NCBI GenBank assembly: GCA_023404955.1 | Contig: JAEXZY010000093.1 | Coordinates: forward strand, 1 to 64,000 | Length of the DNA stretch: 64,000 nucleotides | DNA from: Actinomycetes bacterium | Lineage (GTDB): Bacteria; Actinomycetota; Actinomycetes; Mycobacteriales; Mycobacteriaceae | Reading direction: 5' to 3' | Translations under genes and position numbers: made by a program | Shown: positions 47,001-54,867 of the stretch, piece after piece | Layout of the letters: each line of letters starts with the position of its first letter | How positions within the stretch are numbered: position 1 is the first letter of the stretch | The notes under the pieces: model-generated | What the model was told of the DNA's origin: nothing | Database searches by the model: none | Seen by the model: the letters and a program-made list of their open reading frames with translations, nothing else

Positions 47001-49477
47001 CGGTCGGCATCGACGAGATCGGTGGTGCCGGCGCTGCGGATGTGCTGGTCTACGCGCCGGCGGTTCCGGCGCGGCGCTTCGACGCCGCTGCCGCGTACCA
47101 GATGTTCGACGAGCTACGTCGCATTGTCGTCGTACTCGCCGGAATGGCTTCCGCGCCAAGGCTTTTCGTGGTCACCCGCAACGCCCAGCCCGTCGCCGAC
47201 GGGGACCGGGCCAACCCCGCGCACGCCGTGCTGTGGGGCATGGGGCGGACGCTGGCGCTCGAGCATCCCGAGTTCTGGGGTGGGCTGCTCGACGTCGACG
47301 AGACGCTGCCGGCCGAGCTGCTGGGTGCCTACCTGCGCACGGAGGCCACAGAAGCCCTCACGGCCGCCGGCACCGACCGGGACGACCAGGTCGTCTACCG
47401 GGCGGGGGAGCGGCGGGTGCCGCGCCTGCAGCCGCGGGCACTGCCCGCCGTCTCGGTGAACCGGTTGGAGAACAACACCAGCCACCTCGTCGTCGGTGCC
47501 ACCGGCAACGTCGGCCCGTACCTGATCCGCCAGCTCGCCGACATGGGCGCGGCGACCGTGGTCGCGGTGTCGCGGCGCGGCACCGGCCTGGGCGACCTGG
47601 CTGCCGAGGTGGCGGCCAAGGGCACCACACTGGTCGAGGTTGCCGCCGACGCGGGCGACGACGCGGCGATGGCCGCGGTGTTCGAGCGGTTCGGCCGGGA
47701 TCTGCCGCCGCTGGACGGTGTCTACCTGGCCTCGCTCGCCGGCGGTGAGGCGCTGCTGACCGACATGACCGACGACGATCTGCGGCCGATGTTCCGGGCC
47801 AAGGTCGACGCGGCGGCGGTGCTGCACAAGCTGTCGCTGACCACGCCGGTGCGCCGCTTCGTGCTGTTCTCGTCGATCACCGGGCTGCTCGGCTCCCGCG
47901 CGGTGGCCCACTACACGGCGGCCAATGCGTTCGCCGACGCGTTCGCCCACGCGCGGCGCGCGCTGGGCCTGCCGGCCACGGTCGTCGACTGGGGGCTGTG
48001 GAAGTCCTGGTCCGACGCCCAGCCGCAGATGAAGGCTGCCGGCCTGGAGCCGATGCCCAACGACGTCGCGATCCGGATGCTGCCGACGGTGCTCAGCCCG
48101 CAGGCCGGCACGCAGATCGTGCTCGCCGGCGCCGACTGGCCGCGGCTGGCCGAGGCCTACCGCATGCGTGCCGCGGTCAAGGTGCTCGACCGCCTGGTCG
48201 CCGGACCGGCCGAGGACGCCGATCTGTCCGCGCTCCCCACGTCGCAGTGGGGCACGGTGCTCGGTGAGCCGGCCGAATCGGCCGACCACGAGCACCTGTG
48301 GCGGGCCCGCCTGCTCCCCGGCGAGCGCACCTGGTCGGTCGCACACCGGGTGCGCGGCGTTGAGGTCGTCCCGGTCTCGGTGGTGCTGCACACGCTGGCG
48401 GTGCTGGCCCAGCGGATCGGTGCCGGGAACGTTCCCGGCGATGTCCGGTTCGAGTACCCGATCCTGGCCGACGCCCCGAAGGTCGTGCACGCCGTCGCCG
48501 ACGGTGACGCGGTGACCATCTGGTCCAGCCCCACCGCCGACGCCGCCCCGCAGCGCTGGACCCGGCACGCCAGCGCCACGCTGACCGCCACGCCGCAGCA
48601 GCCACTGCAGGGCGATCAGAATCCGGTCGGCACGGTCTTCGACGGCGCAGCCATCGAGGACATGCAGCGGGCCTGGGGCGTGGAGGGCCGGCCGTTCACC
48701 TGGACGGTCGCCGACGCCACGGCAACCACCGCAGGCGCACGCGGCACCGTCGAGGTACCCGAGACCGAGTCGCCCGCCGCCGCCCTGCTCGACGCGGCGG
48801 TGCACGTGGCCCGCCTCGCCGACGCCGACAACGCCGCCCTGCTGCTGCCCGCGGGCGCCGAGAGCCTGGCCGAGGCCGAGACTGCTTCGGCGGGCACCGC
48901 GACGATCGAGGTGTTCCGGCGCAGCGGCGACGGACCGGCACTGGTCGTCGACGCGCAGGTCATCGGCTCCGACGGCACCGTCTGGGTCGACGTGCGCGGG
49001 CTGACGTTCGCGCCGGTCGAGTCGGCACCCGCCCCGTCTGTCGCCGAAAACGTGTCGGCGGCAACCGAGTTCATCGACTGGTCGACGATGTCGGCCACGG
49101 AGACCGTGGAGACGCTGCGGGTGCGGCTGCGCGCCATCCTGGCTCGCGAGCTGGGCATGCCCGAAACCGCGGTCGACGTCGAATCCGCGTTCCCCGAGCT
49201 GGGCCTGGACTCGATGATGGCGATGAACCTGTTGCGGGACGCCAAGGCCCTGGTACGCATCGACCTGTCCGCGACCATGCTGTGGAACCATCCGTCGATC
49301 GCGCAGTTGTCGCAGTTCGTGGCCGAGCTGCTGGCCCCGACCCAGCAGGCAGCGGCCGAACCGGAGGAGGAGCCCGAGCAGGCAGACGACTCCGACGAGT
49401 TCAGCCTGGACGACCTCTTCGACAGCATCGAATCTTCCGTCGAGTCGGCCAACGCCGGCAGTGAGGGCACCATCTGA
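44042..49477 (+). CDS. PKS3: KS-AT-KR-DH-ACP polyketide synthase with DH behind KR
   Basis: An 1811-residue type I synthase. An N-terminal docking-like helix (residues 17-40, IITEALRKIDDLSAKLAAAE) precedes KS (about 43-465, Cys218, His353, His392), AT (about 570-875, Ser668; VASH near 767-770), KR (about 935-1340, GATGNVG near 1152, Tyr1291, Asn1295), DH (about 1405-1665, H1435-x3-G-x4-P and D1584-AAV-H1588, both intact) and ACP (Ser1724). The tail ends with SLDDLFDSIESS, like PKS1. DH normally precedes KR, so the order is unusual. The KR resembles that of PKS2, the DH-ACP-tail that of PKS1, so the gene is a mosaic. Starts TTG 44033, GTG 44039 and ATG 44042 are in frame; the first overlaps the PKS2 stop. 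Confidence 0.9.
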   Translation: MTASSGSPGSGAAPDRRAIITEALRKIDDLSAKLAAAEKAETEPIAVVGIGARLPGGVADADQFWQFLLDGGNGVIRVPADRWDADEFYSPDHSVPGTICNREGGFLTTWAPDEFDAEFFAISPREAAGMDPQQRLLMEVAIEALENANISPRSLRGSSTGVFVGLTANDYFRSVIGALQPEEIDPYIPFGNAPNFAAGRLSYFLGVRGPAVVSDTACSSSLVSIHLACQSLRRGESDHALAAGVNLILSPENNIACSRWGMLSPAGRCATFDADADGYVRSEGCGVVVLKRLSDAQRDGDRVLAVVRGSAVNQDGASSGQTVPNGPAQQELMRTALKNARLQPSDVDYVEAHGTGTGLGDPIELDALSAVYGDRKDAAPLVLGSVKTNLGHLESAAGVTGFIKTVLSVQHAVIPKMLHFSTLTPQAGDGAKKFHIAAEQMPWPTHDGPRRAAVSSFGVSGTNAHIVLEQAPEAEPAEPQPEPPVSTLVVTGKTPARVASLAGALADWLGSPAADGVSLADVAETLNHRRAQHPRFATVAATDRTQAVAGLRALAEGYPAPGVVPVHDGACGTGAKPGTVFLYSGQGSQWAGMGRRLLTEEPAFAAAVDELEPDFVAQAGFSLRQTLESGETVVGIDRIQPVLVGVQLALTALWRSYGVVPDAVIGHSMGEVTAAVVAGALSPADGLKVISTRSRLMKRLSGQGAMALLELDAAAAEELIAGYDGLTVAVYASPNQTVIAGPPDQVDAAIAVVDAQDKLARRVDVDVASHHPIIDPILDELRTELATLQPRTPSIPVLVTTDGRPTDGTNVFDADHWVANLRNPVRFARAVATAGADHSVFVEVSPHPLLGYAIKDTLAGQHHHSLATLQRDANDTLTFRTNLNATHTTRPPKTPSRPGPGVQIPTTPWHHAHHWIQTQAMRAAAGAPAGTSEAPAARAEGGYHEWLHELTWPVRDLGGERSDATIAVVSADSDDNAELAAALGANAVGIDEIGGAGAADVLVYAPAVPARRFDAAAAYQMFDELRRIVVVLAGMASAPRLFVVTRNAQPVADGDRANPAHAVLWGMGRTLALEHPEFWGGLLDVDETLPAELLGAYLRTEATEALTAAGTDRDDQVVYRAGERRVPRLQPRALPAVSVNRLENNTSHLVVGATGNVGPYLIRQLADMGAATVVAVSRRGTGLGDLAAEVAAKGTTLVEVAADAGDDAAMAAVFERFGRDLPPLDGVYLASLAGGEALLTDMTDDDLRPMFRAKVDAAAVLHKLSLTTPVRRFVLFSSITGLLGSRAVAHYTAANAFADAFAHARRALGLPATVVDWGLWKSWSDAQPQMKAAGLEPMPNDVAIRMLPTVLSPQAGTQIVLAGADWPRLAEAYRMRAAVKVLDRLVAGPAEDADLSALPTSQWGTVLGEPAESADHEHLWRARLLPGERTWSVAHRVRGVEVVPVSVVLHTLAVLAQRIGAGNVPGDVRFEYPILADAPKVVHAVADGDAVTIWSSPTADAAPQRWTRHASATLTATPQQPLQGDQNPVGTVFDGAAIEDMQRAWGVEGRPFTWTVADATATTAGARGTVEVPETESPAAALLDAAVHVARLADADNAALLLPAGAESLAEAETASAGTATIEVFRRSGDGPALVVDAQVIGSDGTVWVDVRGLTFAPVESAPAPSVAENVSAATEFIDWSTMSATETVETLRVRLRAILARELGMPETAVDVESAFPELGLDSMMAMNLLRDAKALVRIDLSATMLWNHPSIAQLSQFVAELLAPTQQAAAEPEEEPEQADDSDEFSLDDLFDSIESSVESANAGSEGTI

Positions 49478-52400
49478 TGACGACCCCCAAGCCAAAAACG
49501 ACATTCGACCGCATCTCGGCGATGTCCGCCGAGCAGCGGGACAAGCTGGCCGAGCAGTTCGAGAAGGCCTCCCGCGTCGCGGGCGCCGAGCCCATCGCGG
49601 TCGTCGGCATCGGCTGCCGGTTGCCCGGCGGCGTCACCGGACCCGACAGCTTCTGGAAGCTGCTGGAGAGCGGCACCGACGCCGTCACCGAGGTGCCTGC
49701 CGACCGCTGGGACGCCGAGGCGTTCTACGACACCGACATGAGCGTGCCTGGCCGGATGCCCACCAAGTGGGGCGCCTACCTCGAGGACATCACCGGCTTC
49801 GACGCCGACTTCTTCGGCATCACCCCGCGTGAGGCGATGTCGATGGACCCGCAGCAGCGGGTGGCGCTCGAGGTGGCCTGGGAGGCGTTGGAGAACGCCG
49901 GGTATGCGCCCGATCAACTGGGCGAATCTCGCACCGCGGTGATGCTCGGCGTGTACTACAGCGAGTACCACAACGCCTCGCCGGAGAACGCCGACGCGAT
50001 CGACGCCTACTCGGCCACCGGTAACGCGCACAGCGTCACCGTCGGCCGCATCGCCTACCTGCTGGGCCTGAAGGGCCCGGCGGTGGCGGTCGACACCGCG
50101 TGCTCGTCGTCGCTGGTGTCGATTCACCTGGCCTGCCAGAGCCTGCGCATGCGCGAGAGCGACCTCGCGCTGGCCGGTGGGGTCAACCTCAATCTGCGGC
50201 CGGAAACCCAACTGGCCCTTGCCAAGTGGGGCATGCTCTCCCCGCACGGGCACTGCTACGCGTTCGATTCCCGCGCCGACGGGTTCGTGCGCGGCGAAGG
50301 TGCCGGCGTCGTGGTGCTCAAGCGCCTCACCGACGCCGTGCGCGACGGCGACCGCGTGCTGGGCGTCATCCGCGGCTCGGCGGTCAACCAGGACGGCCGG
50401 TCCAACGGGCTGACCGCGCCCAACGCGCCGTCGCAGCGCGACGTGCTGACCCGGGCGCTGAAGTCGGCCGACGTCGCGGCCAACACGGTCGACTACGTCG
50501 AATGCCACGGCACCGGAACGGCACTGGGCGACCCGATCGAGTTCGACGCGCTGGCCGCGATCTACGGCAAGGGCGACGTGCCCTGCGCGCTCGGCACCGT
50601 GAAGACCAACATGGGCCACCTGGAGGCGGCTGCCGGCGTGGCCGGGTTCATCAAGACCGTCCTCACGCTGGCGCACGGCACGATCGCGCCGAACCTGAAC
50701 TTCGACAAGTGGAACCCGCAGATCGATCCGAAGCCGACCCGGTTGTACGTGCCGACCGAGGCGACGCCGTGGCCCGCCAGCGATCACCCGCGCCGCGCGG
50801 CGGTGTCGTCGTTCGGCTTCAGCGGCACCAACGCCCACATCGTGCTGGAGCAGGGCCCCGAACCGGCGCCCGCCACCGCCGAGGCCCCAGCCGTCACCAC
50901 GCTCGTGGTGTCCGGCAAGACGCCGGCGCGGTTGGCCGCTTCGGCGCAGTCGCTGGCCGACTGGCTGGCCGGCGACGGCGCCTCGGTGCCGCTCACCGAC
51001 ATCGCCTACACCGTCAACCACCACCGCAGCCGCTACCAGACCATCGCCACCGTCTGCGCCCGCACCCACGCCGAGGCCGTCACCGGTCTGCGCGCGCTGG
51101 CCGCCGGCCAGCCGGCACCCGGCGTGATCGGTGCCCACGACGCCCGCCTCGGGAAGGGCACGGTGTTCCTGTACTCCGGACAGGGCGCGCAGTGGGCCGG
51201 CATGGGCAAGGCGCTGCTGGCCGAAGAGCCGGCATTCGCCAAGGCCGTCGACGAGCTGGAGCCCGCGTTCGTCGACAAGGTCGGCTTCTCGCTGCGCCAG
51301 ACGCTGGAGGCCGGGGAGCCGGTCATCGGCATCGACCGGATCCAGCCCGTGCTCGTCGGTATGCAGCTGGCTCTGACCGAGCTGTGGCGCTCCTACGGCG
51401 TCGAGCCCGACGCGGTGATCGGCCACTCGATGGGGGAGGCCACCGCCGCCGTCGTCGCCGGAGTGCTCACTCCCGCAGAGGGTTTCGACATCATCGCGAC
51501 CCGCACCCGGCTGATGAAGCGGCTCTCGGGCCAGGGCGCGATGGCGCTGCTCGAACTGGACCCGGCCGCGGCGGAGAAGCTGATCGCCGACAAGCCGGAC
51601 GTGACGATCGCGGTGTACGCCTCGCCGAAGCAGGTCGTCATCGCCGGCCCGCCGGAGCAGGTCGACGAGCTCGTCGCCACGGTCGACAAGCAGGGCCGGC
51701 TGGCCCGCCGCGTCGAGGTGGACGTCGCGTCGCACCACCCGACGATCGACCCGGTGTTGCCGGAGCTGCGGGAGGCGCTGGCATCGCTGAAGCCGGCCGC
51801 GCCGAAGATCCCGCTGATCTCCACGGTCGCCTATACCGGCGACGCCCCGCTGTACACCGCGGATTACTGGGCGGCCAACCTGCGCAACCCGGTGCGGTTC
51901 AGCCAGGCCGTGCACGAGGCCAGCGCGGACAACAGCGCGTTCATCGAGATCAGCCCGCATCCGCTGCTGTCCCATGCGATCAACGACACGCTGGCGGCGC
52001 AGTCGGTCAGCAAGCGTTTCCACGTCGGGTCCACGGTGAACCGGGACAATCCCGAGACGCTCGCCTTCCACGCACAGCTCGCGGCGGTCCGCCCGCCCGC
52101 GGTCGGCGCGGAGGGTGCGGCCGGCCGGCTTGTCGACGTCCCGCCGACGGCGTGGCAGCACGTGCCGTTCTGGCTCAGTGACCGCGCCGGCGTCCCGCAG
52201 TACGCGGGCGCGCATCCGCTGCTCGGCGTGCACGTCGAGCTGCCGTCGGGCAACGGCCACGTCTGGCAGTCCGACGTCGGCACCGATGCGCATCCGTGGC
52301 TGGCCGACCATGTCGTGCACGGCCTTCCGGTGATGCCGGGCGCGGGTTTCGCCGAGATCGCGTTCGCCGCCGCGCAGGACGCGCTCGGCCGGCCCGCCAC

Positions 52401-54867
52401 CGGTGTGGCGGTTTCCGTCGAGGTCGAGCAGATGTTGCCGCTGGACCCGAAGACGCAGCTGACCACCCAGGTCACAACTGACGAGAACGGCGTCCGGCGG
52501 GTTGAGATCCACTCCCGCTCGGAGGCGGGCGGCTGGACCCGGCACGCGGCCGGCACCATCGCCGCGGCGGAGTCCGAGACGCCGGCCAAGGTGCTGCCCG
52601 CCGACGGCGCCACCCCGGTATCGCCTGCCGACTTCTACACCGCGCTGCGGCGCACCGGCGCGCACCACGGGCCGGCGTTCGCGGCGCTGACCCGCATCGC
52701 CCGCTCCGCCGAGGCGGCCGACACCGAGATCGAGCTGCCCGAGTCGGTGACCCCGCAGCGTGGGATCACGCTGCACCCGGTGCTGCTCGACGCGGCGCTA
52801 CAGGGCTTGGCCGCCGCGATGAGCGACGCAACGCTGGCCGACTCCGGGGAGGACACCTACCTGCCGGTCGGCTTCGGGACGATCCGGGTGTTCGGGGAGC
52901 TGGGCCGCCGGGCGCGCTGCCGGGCCGAACTGGTCAGCGTCGCCGACACCGGTGACGCGACCGGCCGAGTCACGTTGACCGACGACACCGGCACGGTGCT
53001 GGCCCGGGTCGACGACGTGCACCTCAAGCGCATCCAGCGCCGCACGGTGCCATTGCCGTTGTCGCAGAAGATCTTCGATTCCCGATGGGTCGAATCCGCC
53101 GCTCCCGCCGCGCAGGCGGTCACCGGCAGTTGGCTCGCGCTGGCGGACGGTGCCGCGGGTCAGGCTGCGGCGCAGGCGTTCTCGACCCGGTTCGGCGGCC
53201 CGACGCGACGCGTCGTCACCGCCGACCTCGGCGACGAGTCGGCGGTGCGGGAGGCGTTCGCGACCGCGACCGCTGACCCGGATCTGCCGCCGGCCGGCGT
53301 GATCGTGTTCGGTGACTTCGGGAGTGCGACTGAGATCGAGACCGGTCTCGCGCACGCCCGTGACGTGATCTGGGGGGTGGCGGGCACGGTCCGCGCCATC
53401 GTGGGCAGCTGGCACGGCAAGGCGCCGCGCCTGTGGCTGGTCACCCAGGGTGGTCTGGTGACCGCGCCGGCCGACGGTCCCGGCAACCCGGCCGCCAACA
53501 GCCTCAAGGGGCTGGTCCGGGTGCTGGCCTACGAGCATCCCGATCTGAAGACCACGCTGCTCGACACCGGCACCGATGACGCGGCCGGCGCGCTGAGCAC
53601 CGAGGTCGAGGGCAACTCCGCCGACGACGTGGTCGCGTGGCGGGGCGGCACCCGCCTCGTCGAGCGCCTCTCCCGTGCCGCGCTACCGGCCACGCCGGGG
53701 CAGCTCACTGTCCGTGAAGACGGCAGCTACGTCGTCACCGGCGCGCTGGGCGGTGTCGGCATGGCCGTGGTGCGCTGGCTCGTCGGCCACGGCGCAGGCC
53801 GGCTCGTGCTCAACGGCCGCAACGGGCCGTCCGAGGACGTGGCTGCCGAGCTCGAGAGCCTGCGGCAGCGAGCCGAGATCGAGGTCGTCACCGGCGACAT
53901 CGCCGACGCCGGCGTGGCCGGACGGCTGGTCGCGGCGGCCGAGCAGACCGGCAAGCCGCTGCGCGGACTCATTCACTCGGCCGCCGTGCTCGAGGACGAG
54001 ATCTTCGTCGGCATGACGCGGGAGAGCCTGGACACCATCTGGGCGCCGAAAGCTCTGGGTGCGCTGCGCCTGCACGAGGCCACGGTCGGCAAGGATCTGG
54101 ACTGGTGGGTCGGCTTCAGCTCGATCGTCTCGCTGCTCGGCTCGCCCGGGCAGTCGGCGTACGCGGCCGCCAACGCCTGGCTGGACGGTCTGGTGGCGGC
54201 GCGGCAGGCGGCCGGGCTGCCGGCCATCGCGATCAACTGGGGTCAGTGGGCCGACGTGGGTCTGGCCAGCACGCTGCGGTTCTCGGTGCTCGATCCGATC
54301 AGCCCGGCCGAGGGCGTCGACGCGCTGGGCGGGGTGATGGCCGCGGGTCTGCCCCGCGTCGGTATCGCCCGGCTGCGGCTGGATCGTGCCGCGGCGGCGT
54401 TCCCGGAGATCCACCAGATCGGGTTCTTCGCCGACATGGTGGGTGAGCTGCAGACCGACGACATCGACGAGGACTGGGGCGGCGCCGAGGCGCTCAAGAC
54501 GATGGACGCCGCTGAGGTGCATCGGGTCGTCGTGGCCCGGCTGCGCCGGCGCATCTCGGCCATCATGGGTTACTCCGACGACAGTGCGGTCGACGTCGCG
54601 CAGCCGCTGACCGAGCTGGGGCTCGACTCGCTGATGGCGGTGCGGATGCGCAACACGATCCGCGGTGACTTCGGCGTCGAGCCGCCCGTCGCGCTGCTGC
54701 TGCAGGGCGCGACGCTGACCGATCTCGCGGTGGATCTGATCCGCCAGCTCGGCCTCGAGGAGCAGGAGTCGGCCGAGCGTCCCAACGCCCTGCGTGAGCG
54801 CGCCCAGCAGCGCGCCGCCGCGCGTCAACGTGCCGCATCGCGGCGAAAGGTAGGACCACGATCGTGA
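49477..54867 (+). CDS. PKS4: KS-AT-DH-KR-ACP polyketide synthase (PpsC-like without ER)
   Basis: A 1796-residue type I synthase. A short docking-like helix (MSAEQRDKLAEQFEKAS) precedes KS (about 36-455, Cys209, His344, His381), AT (about 560-850, Ser651; VASH near 750-753), DH (about 905-1190, H945-x3-G-x4-P and D1105-AAL-Q1109, canonical), KR (about 1200-1650, TGALGGVG, Tyr1562, Asn1566) and ACP (Ser1718). The C-terminus is a basic helix rich in Ala/Arg (RERAQQRAAARQRAAS). DH, KR and C-terminus look most like PpsC of the DIM locus, but the enoylreductase that PpsC carries between DH and KR is missing. It overlaps PKS3 by 1 nt (TGATG) and PKS5 by 4 nt. Confidence 0.92.
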   Translation: MTTPKPKTTFDRISAMSAEQRDKLAEQFEKASRVAGAEPIAVVGIGCRLPGGVTGPDSFWKLLESGTDAVTEVPADRWDAEAFYDTDMSVPGRMPTKWGAYLEDITGFDADFFGITPREAMSMDPQQRVALEVAWEALENAGYAPDQLGESRTAVMLGVYYSEYHNASPENADAIDAYSATGNAHSVTVGRIAYLLGLKGPAVAVDTACSSSLVSIHLACQSLRMRESDLALAGGVNLNLRPETQLALAKWGMLSPHGHCYAFDSRADGFVRGEGAGVVVLKRLTDAVRDGDRVLGVIRGSAVNQDGRSNGLTAPNAPSQRDVLTRALKSADVAANTVDYVECHGTGTALGDPIEFDALAAIYGKGDVPCALGTVKTNMGHLEAAAGVAGFIKTVLTLAHGTIAPNLNFDKWNPQIDPKPTRLYVPTEATPWPASDHPRRAAVSSFGFSGTNAHIVLEQGPEPAPATAEAPAVTTLVVSGKTPARLAASAQSLADWLAGDGASVPLTDIAYTVNHHRSRYQTIATVCARTHAEAVTGLRALAAGQPAPGVIGAHDARLGKGTVFLYSGQGAQWAGMGKALLAEEPAFAKAVDELEPAFVDKVGFSLRQTLEAGEPVIGIDRIQPVLVGMQLALTELWRSYGVEPDAVIGHSMGEATAAVVAGVLTPAEGFDIIATRTRLMKRLSGQGAMALLELDPAAAEKLIADKPDVTIAVYASPKQVVIAGPPEQVDELVATVDKQGRLARRVEVDVASHHPTIDPVLPELREALASLKPAAPKIPLISTVAYTGDAPLYTADYWAANLRNPVRFSQAVHEASADNSAFIEISPHPLLSHAINDTLAAQSVSKRFHVGSTVNRDNPETLAFHAQLAAVRPPAVGAEGAAGRLVDVPPTAWQHVPFWLSDRAGVPQYAGAHPLLGVHVELPSGNGHVWQSDVGTDAHPWLADHVVHGLPVMPGAGFAEIAFAAAQDALGRPATGVAVSVEVEQMLPLDPKTQLTTQVTTDENGVRRVEIHSRSEAGGWTRHAAGTIAAAESETPAKVLPADGATPVSPADFYTALRRTGAHHGPAFAALTRIARSAEAADTEIELPESVTPQRGITLHPVLLDAALQGLAAAMSDATLADSGEDTYLPVGFGTIRVFGELGRRARCRAELVSVADTGDATGRVTLTDDTGTVLARVDDVHLKRIQRRTVPLPLSQKIFDSRWVESAAPAAQAVTGSWLALADGAAGQAAAQAFSTRFGGPTRRVVTADLGDESAVREAFATATADPDLPPAGVIVFGDFGSATEIETGLAHARDVIWGVAGTVRAIVGSWHGKAPRLWLVTQGGLVTAPADGPGNPAANSLKGLVRVLAYEHPDLKTTLLDTGTDDAAGALSTEVEGNSADDVVAWRGGTRLVERLSRAALPATPGQLTVREDGSYVVTGALGGVGMAVVRWLVGHGAGRLVLNGRNGPSEDVAAELESLRQRAEIEVVTGDIADAGVAGRLVAAAEQTGKPLRGLIHSAAVLEDEIFVGMTRESLDTIWAPKALGALRLHEATVGKDLDWWVGFSSIVSLLGSPGQSAYAAANAWLDGLVAARQAAGLPAIAINWGQWADVGLASTLRFSVLDPISPAEGVDALGGVMAAGLPRVGIARLRLDRAAAAFPEIHQIGFFADMVGELQTDDIDEDWGGAEALKTMDAAEVHRVVVARLRRRISAIMGYSDDSAVDVAQPLTELGLDSLMAVRMRNTIRGDFGVEPPVALLLQGATLTDLAVDLIRQLGLEEQESAERPNALRERAQQRAAARQRAASRRKVGPRS

